A stretch of DNA of 5,658 nucleotides from Thermoprotei archaeon (GTDB taxonomy: Archaea; Thermoproteota; Thermoprotei_A; Sulfolobales; Ignisphaeraceae), in contig QMWY01000091.1 of assembly GCA_003661865.1 (NCBI GenBank), positions 1 through 5,658 of the forward strand, given 5' to 3'. A model generated the notes under the pieces. It searched no databases. It saw only the letters and a list, made by a program, of their open reading frames with translations, and had not been told where the DNA came from. The translations under genes and the position numbers were made by a program. Below are positions 1 to 5,658 of this stretch, in pieces; positions within the stretch are counted from its first letter, which is position 1; every line of letters starts with the position of its first letter.

Positions 1-13
1 CCAGAGCACCCAG

Positions 14-283
14 CTACGAAAACCACATCCGCCTACAAACCAAGCCAGCGATGAGCAGTAGAGCAACCACCGCCAACGCCACGTAGCCGTAGGGAAGCAT
101 CGACCCGATGGCCTCGTCCCACATACCCAGCGGAACATCAGGGAAGAACCTCCTCAAGACACGGTCCAGCAAGAAGGGCACGGCCTGTGCCACGTAGAGA
201 AACGCGTAGGTGAAGACAGCCGAGAGAACTATGGAAACAACAAAAGCCCTTCTACCAAACTCGCTACCCACCCGATCCACCAC
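14..283 (-). CDS. Small two-helix membrane protein, function unknown
   Basis: This is a complete 89-residue frame on the minus strand, from a GTG at 283-281 to TAG at 16-14. I do not recognise its family. Two hydrophobic stretches are visible: residues about 12-35 (from RRAFVVSIVLSAVF through FLYVAQAVPFLL) and about 64-83 (YGYVALAVVALLLIAGLVC). They are separated by a polar loop with RRFFPDVPLGMWDE. The N-terminus is short and charged, and the C-terminus ends CRRMWFS just after the second helix, so a small two-pass membrane protein is likely. No catalytic motif is seen. Two GTG codons stand in tandem at the start. No Shine-Dalgarno precedes them, but a TATA-like element sits about 25 bases upstream, which fits a leaderless transcript. 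Hydrophobicity and the well-placed promoter support a real gene; function and partner are unknown. The next gene to the left is outside the window. Confidence 0.6.
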   Translation of the reverse strand: MVDRVGSEFGRRAFVVSIVLSAVFTYAFLYVAQAVPFLLDRVLRRFFPDVPLGMWDEAIGSMLPYGYVALAVVALLLIAGLVCRRMWFS

Positions 284-424
284 AGTGCTTAGCCCGAAAC
301 GATGCTTAAATCCGCAAGGTTAGAAGCCCTAGACCCTTTACCGTACGTTGATGGAACTGGCTACACCGGTAGTCAGTACACATCCTAGAAGTAGGGGTGT
401 AGAATCCCGTGGGGCCCCTGCTGA
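284..424. other. Non-coding leader region in front of the small membrane-protein gene
   Basis: No convincing reading frame is seen. Besides the TATA-like element at 304-311, it holds a 7-bp inverted repeat (CTACACC at 361-367, GGTGTAG at 396-402). Nested against its right arm is a 4-bp hairpin (CCTA 384-387, loop GAAG, TAGG 392-395). There is also an 8-bp GGGGCCCC palindrome at 411-418. None matches an RNA family that I recognise. Confidence 0.4.
304..311 (-). promoter_or_regulatory. TATA-like promoter element of the small membrane-protein gene
   Basis: The minus strand reads ATTTAAGC here. Its core (310-305) is centred about 24-25 bases before the GTG at 283. That is the spacing expected between an archaeal TATA box and the transcription start, which would place the start at or next to the start codon (leaderless). 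The upstream BRE position is not clearly purine-rich, so confidence is moderate. Confidence 0.45.
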
Positions 425-757
425 TTATGTGTAGAGCGCCGCTGCTACGGTGATGACATCACTACCTGGCCTACAGCTGCTCAGGGCATCCATCACCGCT
501 GCTAGGCGCAGTACATCTATGGTATCCGGAGCCGTGCTGTACTCTATTCATAGAGGCAACGGTGATGGGTTGTTGACCAGCCTAACCGCCTGGACCAGCG
601 CGATTACAGCTGGTACGTTTAGAACGCCTAGCTTCTCGCCGAGCACAACGACAACCTGCCCTGGAAGCCCAGCGATCGCCACAGAGGCTATGTCAGCTAC
701 ACAAACCGCTTCCCTGCCCAGGGCTATTAGGGCGCTGGACCCGAACTTTGCAGGGTC
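425..757 (-). pseudogene. Possible decayed gene: coding-like frame with an internal TGA and no start
   Basis: Directly after the kinase gene, one minus-strand frame runs 69 codons from 757, meets TGA at 550-548, then continues 40 codons to TAA at 427-425. The translation looks like real protein rather than noise: ALIALGREAVCVADIA, then LPGQVVVVLGEKLGVL, NVPAVIALVQAVRLVNNPSP, and after the stop IEYSTAPDTIDVLRLAAV, MDALSSCRPGSDV, ITVAAALYT. Codons mostly begin with G or A and use ATA, CTA and GTA as the neighbouring genes do. There is no ATG, GTG or TTG in frame before a GTG at 682, and a TAA stands at 760-758. An intact gene would therefore be only 44 residues (682-548). I do not recognise the family. 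The simplest reading is a gene remnant with a lost start and one nonsense change. A short real gene, or coincidence, remains possible. Confidence 0.38.
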
Positions 758-770
758 TTAGGGGCTTGAG

Positions 771-1706
771 CTATGTGGAGGTGGATTCTTTCTCAAGTAG
801 GCTCTCCACCTCGGCTCTGGTGGGGACGCTCTGTGCGCCCTGCCGCGTTATCTTAAGGGCCGCTACCGCGTTTGCGAATCTCACGGCTTCTTCGAGCTCC
901 ATGTTCTCGCCTATGGCTACGGCGAGCCCTGCGCAAAATGCGTCGCCGGCGCCCACGGTGTCTACAACCCTAACTCTGAATGCTTTCACCAGCTTCTTCA
1001 CATCCTGTGCAACTAGGGCGGCGCCTAGGGAACCCATTGTCGTTACAACTGCCTTGACACCGTGCTTAACGAGGATCTCGCTGGCCCTAAACACATCGTC
1101 TAGGCTCTTCACGGTGGCCCCCGTAAGCTGCTCAAGCTCGATCCTATTGGGGACGATCACATCAACGTACCTATAGACGGACTCGTCAAGAGGCTTTGCA
1201 GGTGCGGGGTTTAGTATCGTGGTAAGCCCCAGCTCCTTCCCCTTCCTAAGAGCTGCGTAGACAGTCTCTAGGGGTATCTCTAGCTGTACAAGCAGCGTTC
1301 TAACCCGCTGCGCCTCCTCCTCAAGCGCCTTCTCAACATGGTGTGGCTTGAGGGAGTTATCAGCACCCGGGGCCACGACTATCATGTTGTCCCCGGTCTC
1401 AGTGTTCAGCAGTATGAAGGCAACCCCCGTATGCACACTTCTATCAACAAAGATGTGCTTAACCACAACACCGTTCCTCTTCAGGTTCTCAACCATAGCC
1501 CTACCGATATCGTCCCCGCCTACAGCCCCCACCATGAAGGTCTCGGCACCCAGCCTCGCACAACCAACAGCCTGATTCGCCCCCTTACCCCCGGGGAAGA
1601 CCGAGAAGCCCAATCCTATAACGGTCTCCCCAACCTGGGGAAACCTATCCACACTTATGTAGAAATCCGCATGGATGCTGCCTACAACCATAGACAAGTT
1701 TCTCAC
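771..1706 (-). CDS. rbsK: Ribokinase-like PfkB family sugar kinase
   Basis: This intact 311-residue protein is of usual ribokinase length. The family transfers phosphate from ATP to a sugar hydroxyl; ribokinase makes ribose 5-phosphate in the cytoplasm. Visible marks, in order: GSIHAD near the N-terminus (residues 9-14), the first PfkB signature with GGKGANQ (39-45), QLEIPLE (141-147, with the conserved sugar-binding Glu at 143), NPAPA (166-170), PNRIELEQLTG (186-196), and the second signature DTVGAGDAF (249-257). The last contains the anion hole and the catalytic base Asp255. The C-terminus (KITRQGAQSVPTRAEV) is also typical of ribokinases rather than fructokinases or adenosine kinases. The start is the GTG at 1706, because a TATA box lies 26 bases upstream and would give a leaderless transcript. 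A TTG at 1697 or ATG at 1691 would still keep the first strand. Where most ribokinases have Asn in GSIN, this one has His12, so the sugar specificity may differ. The gene follows the ADP-ribosylglycohydrolase gene after 150 bp and has its own promoter. Confidence 0.88.
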   Translation of the reverse strand: MRNLSMVVGSIHADFYISVDRFPQVGETVIGLGFSVFPGGKGANQAVGCARLGAETFMVGAVGGDDIGRAMVENLKRNGVVVKHIFVDRSVHTGVAFILLNTETGDNMIVVAPGADNSLKPHHVEKALEEEAQRVRTLLVQLEIPLETVYAALRKGKELGLTTILNPAPAKPLDESVYRYVDVIVPNRIELEQLTGATVKSLDDVFRASEILVKHGVKAVVTTMGSLGAALVAQDVKKLVKAFRVRVVDTVGAGDAFCAGLAVAIGENMELEEAVRFANAVAALKITRQGAQSVPTRAEVESLLEKESTST

Positions 1707-1856
1707 AAGCCGAAGTTAGGCATAGCCGGAATTATGTTTCGAATAGAAGCACAGGGAAAGCTAGAGGTTAGCGAGGGTACAGGGTAGGAGCACCGCTAAA
1801 CGCTGTCTCCACGCCGAATGGCTGTTTAGAATGGATGCTCCTCGAGTTGAGGGATC
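1707..1856. other. Gap between the ADP-ribosylglycohydrolase and kinase genes
   Basis: It contains the kinase promoter (1730-1741). Upstream of that is a 6-bp inverted repeat, TTAGCG at 1768-1773 and CGCTAA at 1794-1799, with GGGTA twice between the arms. No T-run typical of an archaeal terminator follows the upstream gene on the minus strand, and no small gene is seen. Confidence 0.4.
1730..1741 (-). promoter_or_regulatory. BRE/TATA promoter of the ribokinase-like gene
   Basis: The minus strand reads CGAAACATAATT. ATAATT (1735-1730) is the TATA box, and the A-rich GAAAC in front of it suits a BRE. The box is centred about 26 bases before the GTG at 1706. Transcription would therefore begin at the start codon, and no Shine-Dalgarno is present. 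This placement is what selects the GTG as the start. Confidence 0.65.
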
Positions 1857-3242
1857 TTACCTAGCTTTCTTCCATATCCTAAAGGTTCTCTCGGCCAGCT
1901 CAGTTATGGAGGCGTTGTCGTATCCCATGATCGCGCTTCTCACCCTGTTGTTTAGCGGCTCCACCAGCTCCCTAGGCAGGTTCTTGAACCCGAGCACCGC
2001 CCCCATAATGGAGCCTACTGTTGCTCCGTTGCAATCCGTATCTAGGCCACTCATAACAGCTATAGACACGCTCTTGGTGTAGTCCCCGCCGCCATGCAGC
2101 AGTGCCATAACAACTACTGCAGCGTTGTTGATTGTGTGGACCCAGTGGTACTTCCCGTAGTGCTTCATTATCTTCTCCCACGTCTCGGTCCAATCACTAT
2201 CGCTTTTAGACCACTGTATGGTGCTTCTCAGCGCTTCGTACAGCCTAGAGTTCTTCGGGATCTGCGCAAGGCCTATATCGATCGCCTCCTCGACGCTGTC
2301 TATGGCGAGGGAGGCTGCTATCGTTGCCGCTATAAACATCTCGCCGTATATCCCGTTCTTAACATGGGATAGCCTAGCGTCCCTATAAGCTAGTTCAGCT
2401 GCTTTACCAGGCTCCCCGGGCGATACGTAGCCCCATATATCTGCCCTGATCTGCGCACCTATCCACTCTCTATAGGGGTTTAGGTACACAGCTGTTTCCG
2501 GGGGTTTAAGCCCTAGAACGAGGTTCCTATACGCAGCCCTCTCAGCGGTGTAGACCATTGCGTAAGGAAGGTGCTCCAGCCATTCCCTAGCTATATCCAG
2601 CGTTGTGAAGCCGTACCCGTAGGTCTCAAGGACGTGGAGGTTCAGTATAGTGTAGTCGATATCGTCATCCCTAGCAACGTACCTTATGTTCTCCCTAAAG
2701 GCGTCTCGTCTCCACTCAACGAACTTCTTAAGGAAAGCCCTCGGATCCTCCTCGGCGGAAGGGGCGTGTTTTCTGAACAGGTCAGCGATCTCCCTTACAA
2801 GATCTTCAGGCAGTTCTCGGGGTTCAGGGAAGTACCCCTTAAGAGGGTACTCACCAACAGACCTGAGGTACCTCTCTATCATAGACCTGCTGAACCCCTC
2901 AACCGGCTTGCCGATCATGTTGCCTATACAGCGCCCGTACCACGCACCCCTGATCTTGTCGAGAAGCACATCTCTGCTAAACCTAACCTCTAGGGTTTCC
3001 AGGGGTTTAGGCCTCTCCTTCTTTATCTCGCTTAACTCGCTTGGCTCGCTGTATGCAAAGCCCTTTCTCCTCCGCAGCGGTGCTCTCCTAAGCTCTTCGT
3101 AGAAAGCCATGAGGAGCTTCGGCGAGGAGCCCTTGATAGCTTCTAGTCTATGCTTGTATTCCTCTACTTCGTACCCCTCTTCTTCAAGCTGGATAAGCTC
3201 GTATCTGAGAAGCTCCTCTAATTCACGCCTATCAAACAACAT
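1857..3242 (-). CDS. ADP-ribosylglycohydrolase (DraG/ARH-like) family protein
   Basis: This intact 461-residue protein starts at ATG 3242-3240 and stops at TAA 1859-1857. The family is all-helical with a two-metal (Mg or Mn) centre and cleaves ADP-ribosyl or related N- or O-ribosyl bonds. Marks: a charged helical N-terminal extension (residues 1-90); KIRGAWYGRCIGNMIGKPVEG (about 96-116), the usual opening of the catalytic domain; DDDIDYT (192-198), the first acidic metal-binding cluster; NPYREWIGAQIRADIWGY (255-272); HVKNGIYGEMF (293-303); HTINNAA (369-375); and GLDTDCNGATVGSI (399-412), the second metal site with Asp401 and Asp403. The motifs are complete, so an active enzyme is expected. 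It belongs to the large branch often annotated only as ADP-ribosylglycohydrolase and often found near sugar kinases; its true substrate may be a small nucleoside or sugar conjugate rather than a modified protein. There is no signal peptide, so it is cytoplasmic. A GGAGGG Shine-Dalgarno 10 bases upstream supports the start. A ribokinase-like gene follows. Confidence 0.87.
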   Translation of the reverse strand: MLFDRRELEELLRYELIQLEEEGYEVEEYKHRLEAIKGSSPKLLMAFYEELRRAPLRRRKGFAYSEPSELSEIKKERPKPLETLEVRFSRDVLLDKIRGAWYGRCIGNMIGKPVEGFSRSMIERYLRSVGEYPLKGYFPEPRELPEDLVREIADLFRKHAPSAEEDPRAFLKKFVEWRRDAFRENIRYVARDDDIDYTILNLHVLETYGYGFTTLDIAREWLEHLPYAMVYTAERAAYRNLVLGLKPPETAVYLNPYREWIGAQIRADIWGYVSPGEPGKAAELAYRDARLSHVKNGIYGEMFIAATIAASLAIDSVEEAIDIGLAQIPKNSRLYEALRSTIQWSKSDSDWTETWEKIMKHYGKYHWVHTINNAAVVVMALLHGGGDYTKSVSIAVMSGLDTDCNGATVGSIMGAVLGFKNLPRELVEPLNNRVRSAIMGYDNASITELAERTFRIWKKAR

Positions 3243-3252
3243 GAATATGCTT

Positions 3253-3258
3253 CCCTCC
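3253..3258 (-). promoter_or_regulatory. Shine-Dalgarno of the ADP-ribosylglycohydrolase gene
   Basis: GGAGGG on the minus strand, 10 bases before the ATG at 3242. It is the only clear Shine-Dalgarno in the window. The other two genes with visible starts look leaderless. Confidence 0.6.
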
Positions 3259-3282
3259 GGACGCTGTTCAGCTATGGAAACG

Positions 3283-3289
3283 TAAAATA
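3283..3289 (-). promoter_or_regulatory. TATA-like element upstream of the ADP-ribosylglycohydrolase gene
   Basis: The minus strand reads TATTTTA. A start about 25 bases downstream (near 3261) would give a short leader of roughly 20 bases that begins just ahead of the GGAGGG ribosome site. The placement is consistent, but the sequence match is only fair. Confidence 0.4.
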
Positions 3290-3443
3290 CCTTGCTCCCA
3301 TAGCCGTATCCCTAGAGGGGTATGGAGTACTGAGGCCCGTACCCATCGCTGTTGCCACTGCCTCGGAAAGGAGATGAGCTGGGACGTACTGGACACCCCG
3401 CGGTTCTGCGGAAGAGCAAGGAGGGGTTGCAACGGGTCTCGCA

Positions 3444-3476
3444 ATACAGCTGTATACAGCACAGTGCTGTTTACAG
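3444..3476. repeat. Overlapping palindromes, possible operator or RNA hairpin
   Basis: A 27-bp inverted repeat has arms CTGTATACAGCAC (3450-3462) and GTGCTGTTTACAG (3464-3476), with one mismatched pair (3455/3471) around a single centre base. A perfect 12-bp palindrome, ATACAGCTGTAT (3444-3455), overlaps its left arm, and CTGTATACAG (3450-3459) is a further perfect palindrome inside it. The dyad symmetry suits a dimeric DNA-binding regulator. As RNA it could fold as 11 pairs with a 3-base loop, but no U-run follows. It lies about 100 bases past the GH3 stop and about 208 bases before the next gene's start. Confidence 0.6.
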
Positions 3477-3487
3477 GATTACAATGC

Positions 3488-3499
3488 TGGGCGTGCCCA
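3488..3499. repeat. Small inverted repeat TGGGC/GCCCA
   Basis: TGGGC at 3488-3492 and GCCCA at 3495-3499 face each other across two bases, 11 bases to the right of the larger palindrome. It may be a second half of the same regulatory region or chance. Confidence 0.3.
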
Positions 3500-3576
3500 C
3501 TGATTAGCGTAGCAAACCTCAACGACCCGGTAAATTGGTTGGACTTGGAAAAGTGTTGGAGGAGCACTGGTTACGC

Positions 3577-5658
3577 CTAAGGCTTGTACCTCTTTGTGCC
3601 CTCTATACGTACCCTTCCCCTGAGCCTGATATCCCTCGACGATGCACCTACAAGGATCTCGTACTCCCCCTCCTCAACGATCCACACCTTCTCCTCCTCA
3701 TCGAAGCTCGCTAGGCTCCTCAGCTCTATCTCTAGCTCTATCCTCTCCGCATCACCTGGTTTCAGAAGCCTTGTCTTTCTAAAGGCCTTTAGCTCCTTCA
3801 CGGGCTTCTCAAGCCTTCCCTGAGGAGCCTTGACGTAGACCTGCGCAACCTCTTTGCCGGGGTAGGGCCCTATGTTCACGACCTCGAAGGACACCCTTAT
3901 CTTCTCGCCATCTAGCGACACGCGGAGGTTCCTGTACTCGAACCTCGTGTACGATAGCCCGTAGCCGAACTCGTACGCGGGCTCCACACCGTACTTATCG
4001 AAGTACCTGTACCCCACGTAGATCCCCTCGCAGTACCTAACAACCCTCGGGTCCTCAGGCGGTACACCGGGGTAGCACTCAGGGGACCTGGCAGCAGGGA
4101 CGTCGCTCCAGTCCTTCGGGAAGGTCACGGGAAGCTTACCCGATGGGTTCACATCGCCTACGAGCACATCCGCCACGACCCTCCCCGCCTCCTGGCCCGG
4201 TAGCCAGATCAGCAGGATGGCGTCCACCAGGTCCCTCCAGCTCACAACCTCTATAGGGCCGCAGATGTTGAGGATCACAACAACTTTCTTACCGTAGCGG
4301 TGGAAGTGCCTAGAGACCCTCTCTATGAGGCTGCGCTCGTCGTCCGTTAGGTAGAAGTCCCCCTTAACCGGCCTCCTATCCATCCCCTCGCCAGAGGTCC
4401 TCGTGATGACCACCACCGCAACGTCGTTCCTCCTAGCGATCTCACCGACCTTCTCGTCCCCGAGTATGTCCTGCGGCAGGGGCCGGGTGATCGAGGGGTC
4501 TGGCCACCACCTATAGGGCTCGTCGTGGAGAAGCCTATGCACGAACTGCTTTCCGCGGGTCTCGATAACGTGCCTCTCGTAGATCGCCGAGAGCTCCTCA
4601 TCAACCCTAAGCCCCCTCTCCCTAAGCCCCTCCAGTATCGTTACCACGCACCTCGGATGGGTATGCCCGCTACCAGTCCCAACCCTAATGGTCTCCACCT
4701 GCCCCGTTCCGAACAGGGCTATCCTAGCATCCCTCCTCAGGGGAAGCGCGCCGTCGTTCTTGAGGAGCACAACCCCCTCCGCAGCCGCCTCGTAGGCTAT
4801 GCGGGCGTGCTTCTCGAGATCGGGCTTCATAGAGGGCCTATGCCCCCTATACGCCGGGCTCTTCTCGATCAGCTTCAGAACCCTAGCCGCAGCCCTATTA
4901 ACAGCCTCCTCGCTCAGCTCACCACTCTTAACAGCCTCGAGAAGCCTAGCGACTATGGCGTCGCTGCCGGGCATTATAAGGTCTGTACCAGCCCTGATCT
5001 GCTCAACGGGGTTGTCGCCCGCACCCCAATCGGTCATAACCACGCCGTCGAAGCCCCACTCCTCCCTAAGAACCTTTGTTAGGAGCCACTCGTTCTGAGT
5101 AGCGTACTTGCCGTTGAGCTTGTTGTAGGCGCCCATAATCGCCCAGGGCCTAGCCTCCTTAACAATGATCTCGAATGGCCTCAGGTAGATCTCCCTAAGG
5201 GCCCTCTCGCTAACCAAGGTATCTATGATCAGCCTATTGGTCTCCTGCTCGTTTGCGGCGAAGTGCTTGGGGGTTGCACCAACGCCTACGGACTGGACCC
5301 CTCGTACGAAAGCCGCTCCCATGACTCCCGAGAGCAGCGGGTCTTCGGAGAAGTACTCGAAGTTCCTACCGCATAGAGGGTGCCTATGGATGTTCACACC
5401 GGGCGCCAGCAGCACATCAACCCCGTAGTCCCGCGCCTCCTCCCCCATGGCCCTCCCAACCGCCTCGACGACCTCGGGGTTCCACGTAGACGCCAGCACC
5501 ACGGGCGAGGGGAACGATGTTGCGTACCACTCCCTACCATCGACGAACTCTATCCTCACACCGCTCGGGCCATCAGCTAGGACCAGCCGGGGCAGCCTAT
5601 CAACAGGGCGCGTCTCGCCCGCAGCCCCTGGAACTCTCTTCGGCCTACCAACACCTAC
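3577..5658 (-). CDS. bglB: Family 3 glycoside hydrolase (beta-glucosidase), N-terminus outside the window
   Basis: The minus-strand frame is open from the right edge (codon 5658-5656) to TAG 3579-3577, giving 693 residues. A GTG at 5559 is not the start: upstream codons read GAAGETRP, then LADGPSG, which are conserved GH3 sequence. From memory it closely matches the 721-residue Thermotoga neapolitana Bgl3B along its length, so only about 20-30 residues are missing. Positions count from the edge. The barrel domain carries GRNFEYFSEDP (97-107), KHF (131-133) and VMTDWGAGDNP with nucleophile Asp210 (codon 5031-5029). The second domain carries GTGSGHTHPR and SGEGMDRRPVKGDF with acid/base Glu424 (codon 4389-4387). 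A fibronectin-III-like domain follows, containing GKEVAQVYVKAP, and the end is ASSRDIRLRGRVRIEGTKRYKP. It hydrolyses terminal beta-linked glucose, possibly also xylose, with retention. Bgl3B-type enzymes are intracellular; the missing N-terminus prevents a check for a signal peptide. The gene symbol follows the Thermotoga homologue. Confidence 0.92.
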   Translation of the reverse strand, partial: VGVGRPKRVPGAAGETRPVDRLPRLVLADGPSGVRIEFVDGREWYATSFPSPVVLASTWNPEVVEAVGRAMGEEARDYGVDVLLAPGVNIHRHPLCGRNFEYFSEDPLLSGVMGAAFVRGVQSVGVGATPKHFAANEQETNRLIIDTLVSERALREIYLRPFEIIVKEARPWAIMGAYNKLNGKYATQNEWLLTKVLREEWGFDGVVMTDWGAGDNPVEQIRAGTDLIMPGSDAIVARLLEAVKSGELSEEAVNRAAARVLKLIEKSPAYRGHRPSMKPDLEKHARIAYEAAAEGVVLLKNDGALPLRRDARIALFGTGQVETIRVGTGSGHTHPRCVVTILEGLRERGLRVDEELSAIYERHVIETRGKQFVHRLLHDEPYRWWPDPSITRPLPQDILGDEKVGEIARRNDVAVVVITRTSGEGMDRRPVKGDFYLTDDERSLIERVSRHFHRYGKKVVVILNICGPIEVVSWRDLVDAILLIWLPGQEAGRVVADVLVGDVNPSGKLPVTFPKDWSDVPAARSPECYPGVPPEDPRVVRYCEGIYVGYRYFDKYGVEPAYEFGYGLSYTRFEYRNLRVSLDGEKIRVSFEVVNIGPYPGKEVAQVYVKAPQGRLEKPVKELKAFRKTRLLKPGDAERIELEIELRSLASFDEEEKVWIVEEGEYEILVGASSRDIRLRGRVRIEGTKRYKP

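Larger units (their letters stand above)
3243..3576. other. 334-bp intergenic region without a convincing gene
   Basis: It separates the GH3 stop from the ADP-ribosylglycohydrolase start. The long frames on both strands here encode proteins rich in Gln, His, Trp and Cys, unlike the neighbours, and lack ribosome sites, so I do not call genes. The region holds the promoter and Shine-Dalgarno for the downstream gene (3253-3289), the palindromic cluster at 3444-3476, and a smaller inverted repeat at 3488-3499. No tRNA or other RNA family is recognised, and no T-run terminator follows the GH3 gene. Confidence 0.5.

Noticed and set aside
548..550. Selenocysteine or other recoding of the internal TGA
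   Set aside because: No SECIS-like structure noticed, no known selenoprotein similarity, and crenarchaea are not known to use selenocysteine; a nonsense change is simpler.
450..761. 103-residue plus-strand frame
   Set aside because: Ser/Thr/Ala-rich composition is typical of the antisense of an Ala/Val/Leu-rich coding frame, which is what the minus strand shows here.
3450..3476. Palindrome as an intrinsic terminator of the GH3 gene
   Set aside because: No T-run follows on the minus strand, and archaeal termination depends on T-runs rather than hairpins.
3268..3567. 99-residue minus-strand frame in the gap before the glycohydrolase gene
   Set aside because: Rich in Gln, His and Ser with no hydrophobic core pattern, no promoter or ribosome site, and composition unlike the neighbours; it also overlaps the promoter of the next gene.
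3243..3576. tRNA, box C/D or H/ACA guide RNA, or CRISPR repeats
   Set aside because: No cloverleaf, no paired C and D boxes at proper spacing, no ACA-ended hairpin, and no regularly spaced direct repeats were found in the gap or elsewhere in the window.
3374..3580. 68-residue plus-strand frame in the same gap
   Set aside because: Unusually rich in Trp and Cys, no usable ribosome site (GGAG touches the ATG), and no TATA box at the right distance.
4525..5082. 185-residue plus-strand frame inside the GH3 gene
   Set aside because: Lies opposite conserved GH3 sequence, including the catalytic region, and resembles no protein I know.
5557..5559. GTG as the start of the GH3 gene
   Set aside because: The frame stays open to the window edge and encodes conserved GH3 residues (GAAGET, LADGPSG), so the true start is beyond 5658.

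Overview
The window looks like a hyperthermophilic crenarchaeon (Thermoprotei). The reasons are codon choice rich in AGG/AGA for Arg, ATA for Ile and CTA for Leu, GTG starts, archaeal TATA boxes about 25 bases in front of start codons that have no Shine-Dalgarno, and closest remembered relatives among thermophiles. This is an inference; no 16S or other marker gene is present. Every gene supported here lies on the minus strand, so transcription runs from right to left.

Right to left: (1) 5658-3577, the 3' 693 codons of a family 3 glycoside hydrolase, open at the right edge, very similar to the Thermotoga neapolitana Bgl3B type of intracellular beta-glucosidase. (2) A 334-bp gap (3576-3243) with no convincing gene, but with a 27-bp near-perfect palindrome and the promoter and Shine-Dalgarno of the next gene. 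(3) 3242-1857, an intact 461-aa ADP-ribosylglycohydrolase-family protein. (4) A 150-bp gap with a well-placed TATA/BRE promoter. (5) 1706-771, an intact 311-aa ribokinase-like PfkB sugar kinase. (6) 770-284, a gap of nearly 490 bp that contains a coding-like but broken minus-strand reading frame (757-425, one internal TGA, no start) and a leader with inverted repeats. (7) 283-14, a small membrane protein with two predicted helices.

Together the three large genes suggest carbohydrate and nucleoside or ribose salvage. The GH3 enzyme would release glucose (or a related sugar) from oligosaccharides. The ADP-ribosylglycohydrolase-family enzyme would cleave an N- or O-glycosidic bond of a ribosylated compound. 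The kinase would phosphorylate the freed pentose. The gaps and separate promoters argue against one tight operon, so any joint role is inferred from neighbourhood and family knowledge. I see no clear previously undescribed system. The best leads are the palindrome at 3444-3476, the broken reading frame at 425-757, and an Asn-to-His change in the sugar site of the kinase.
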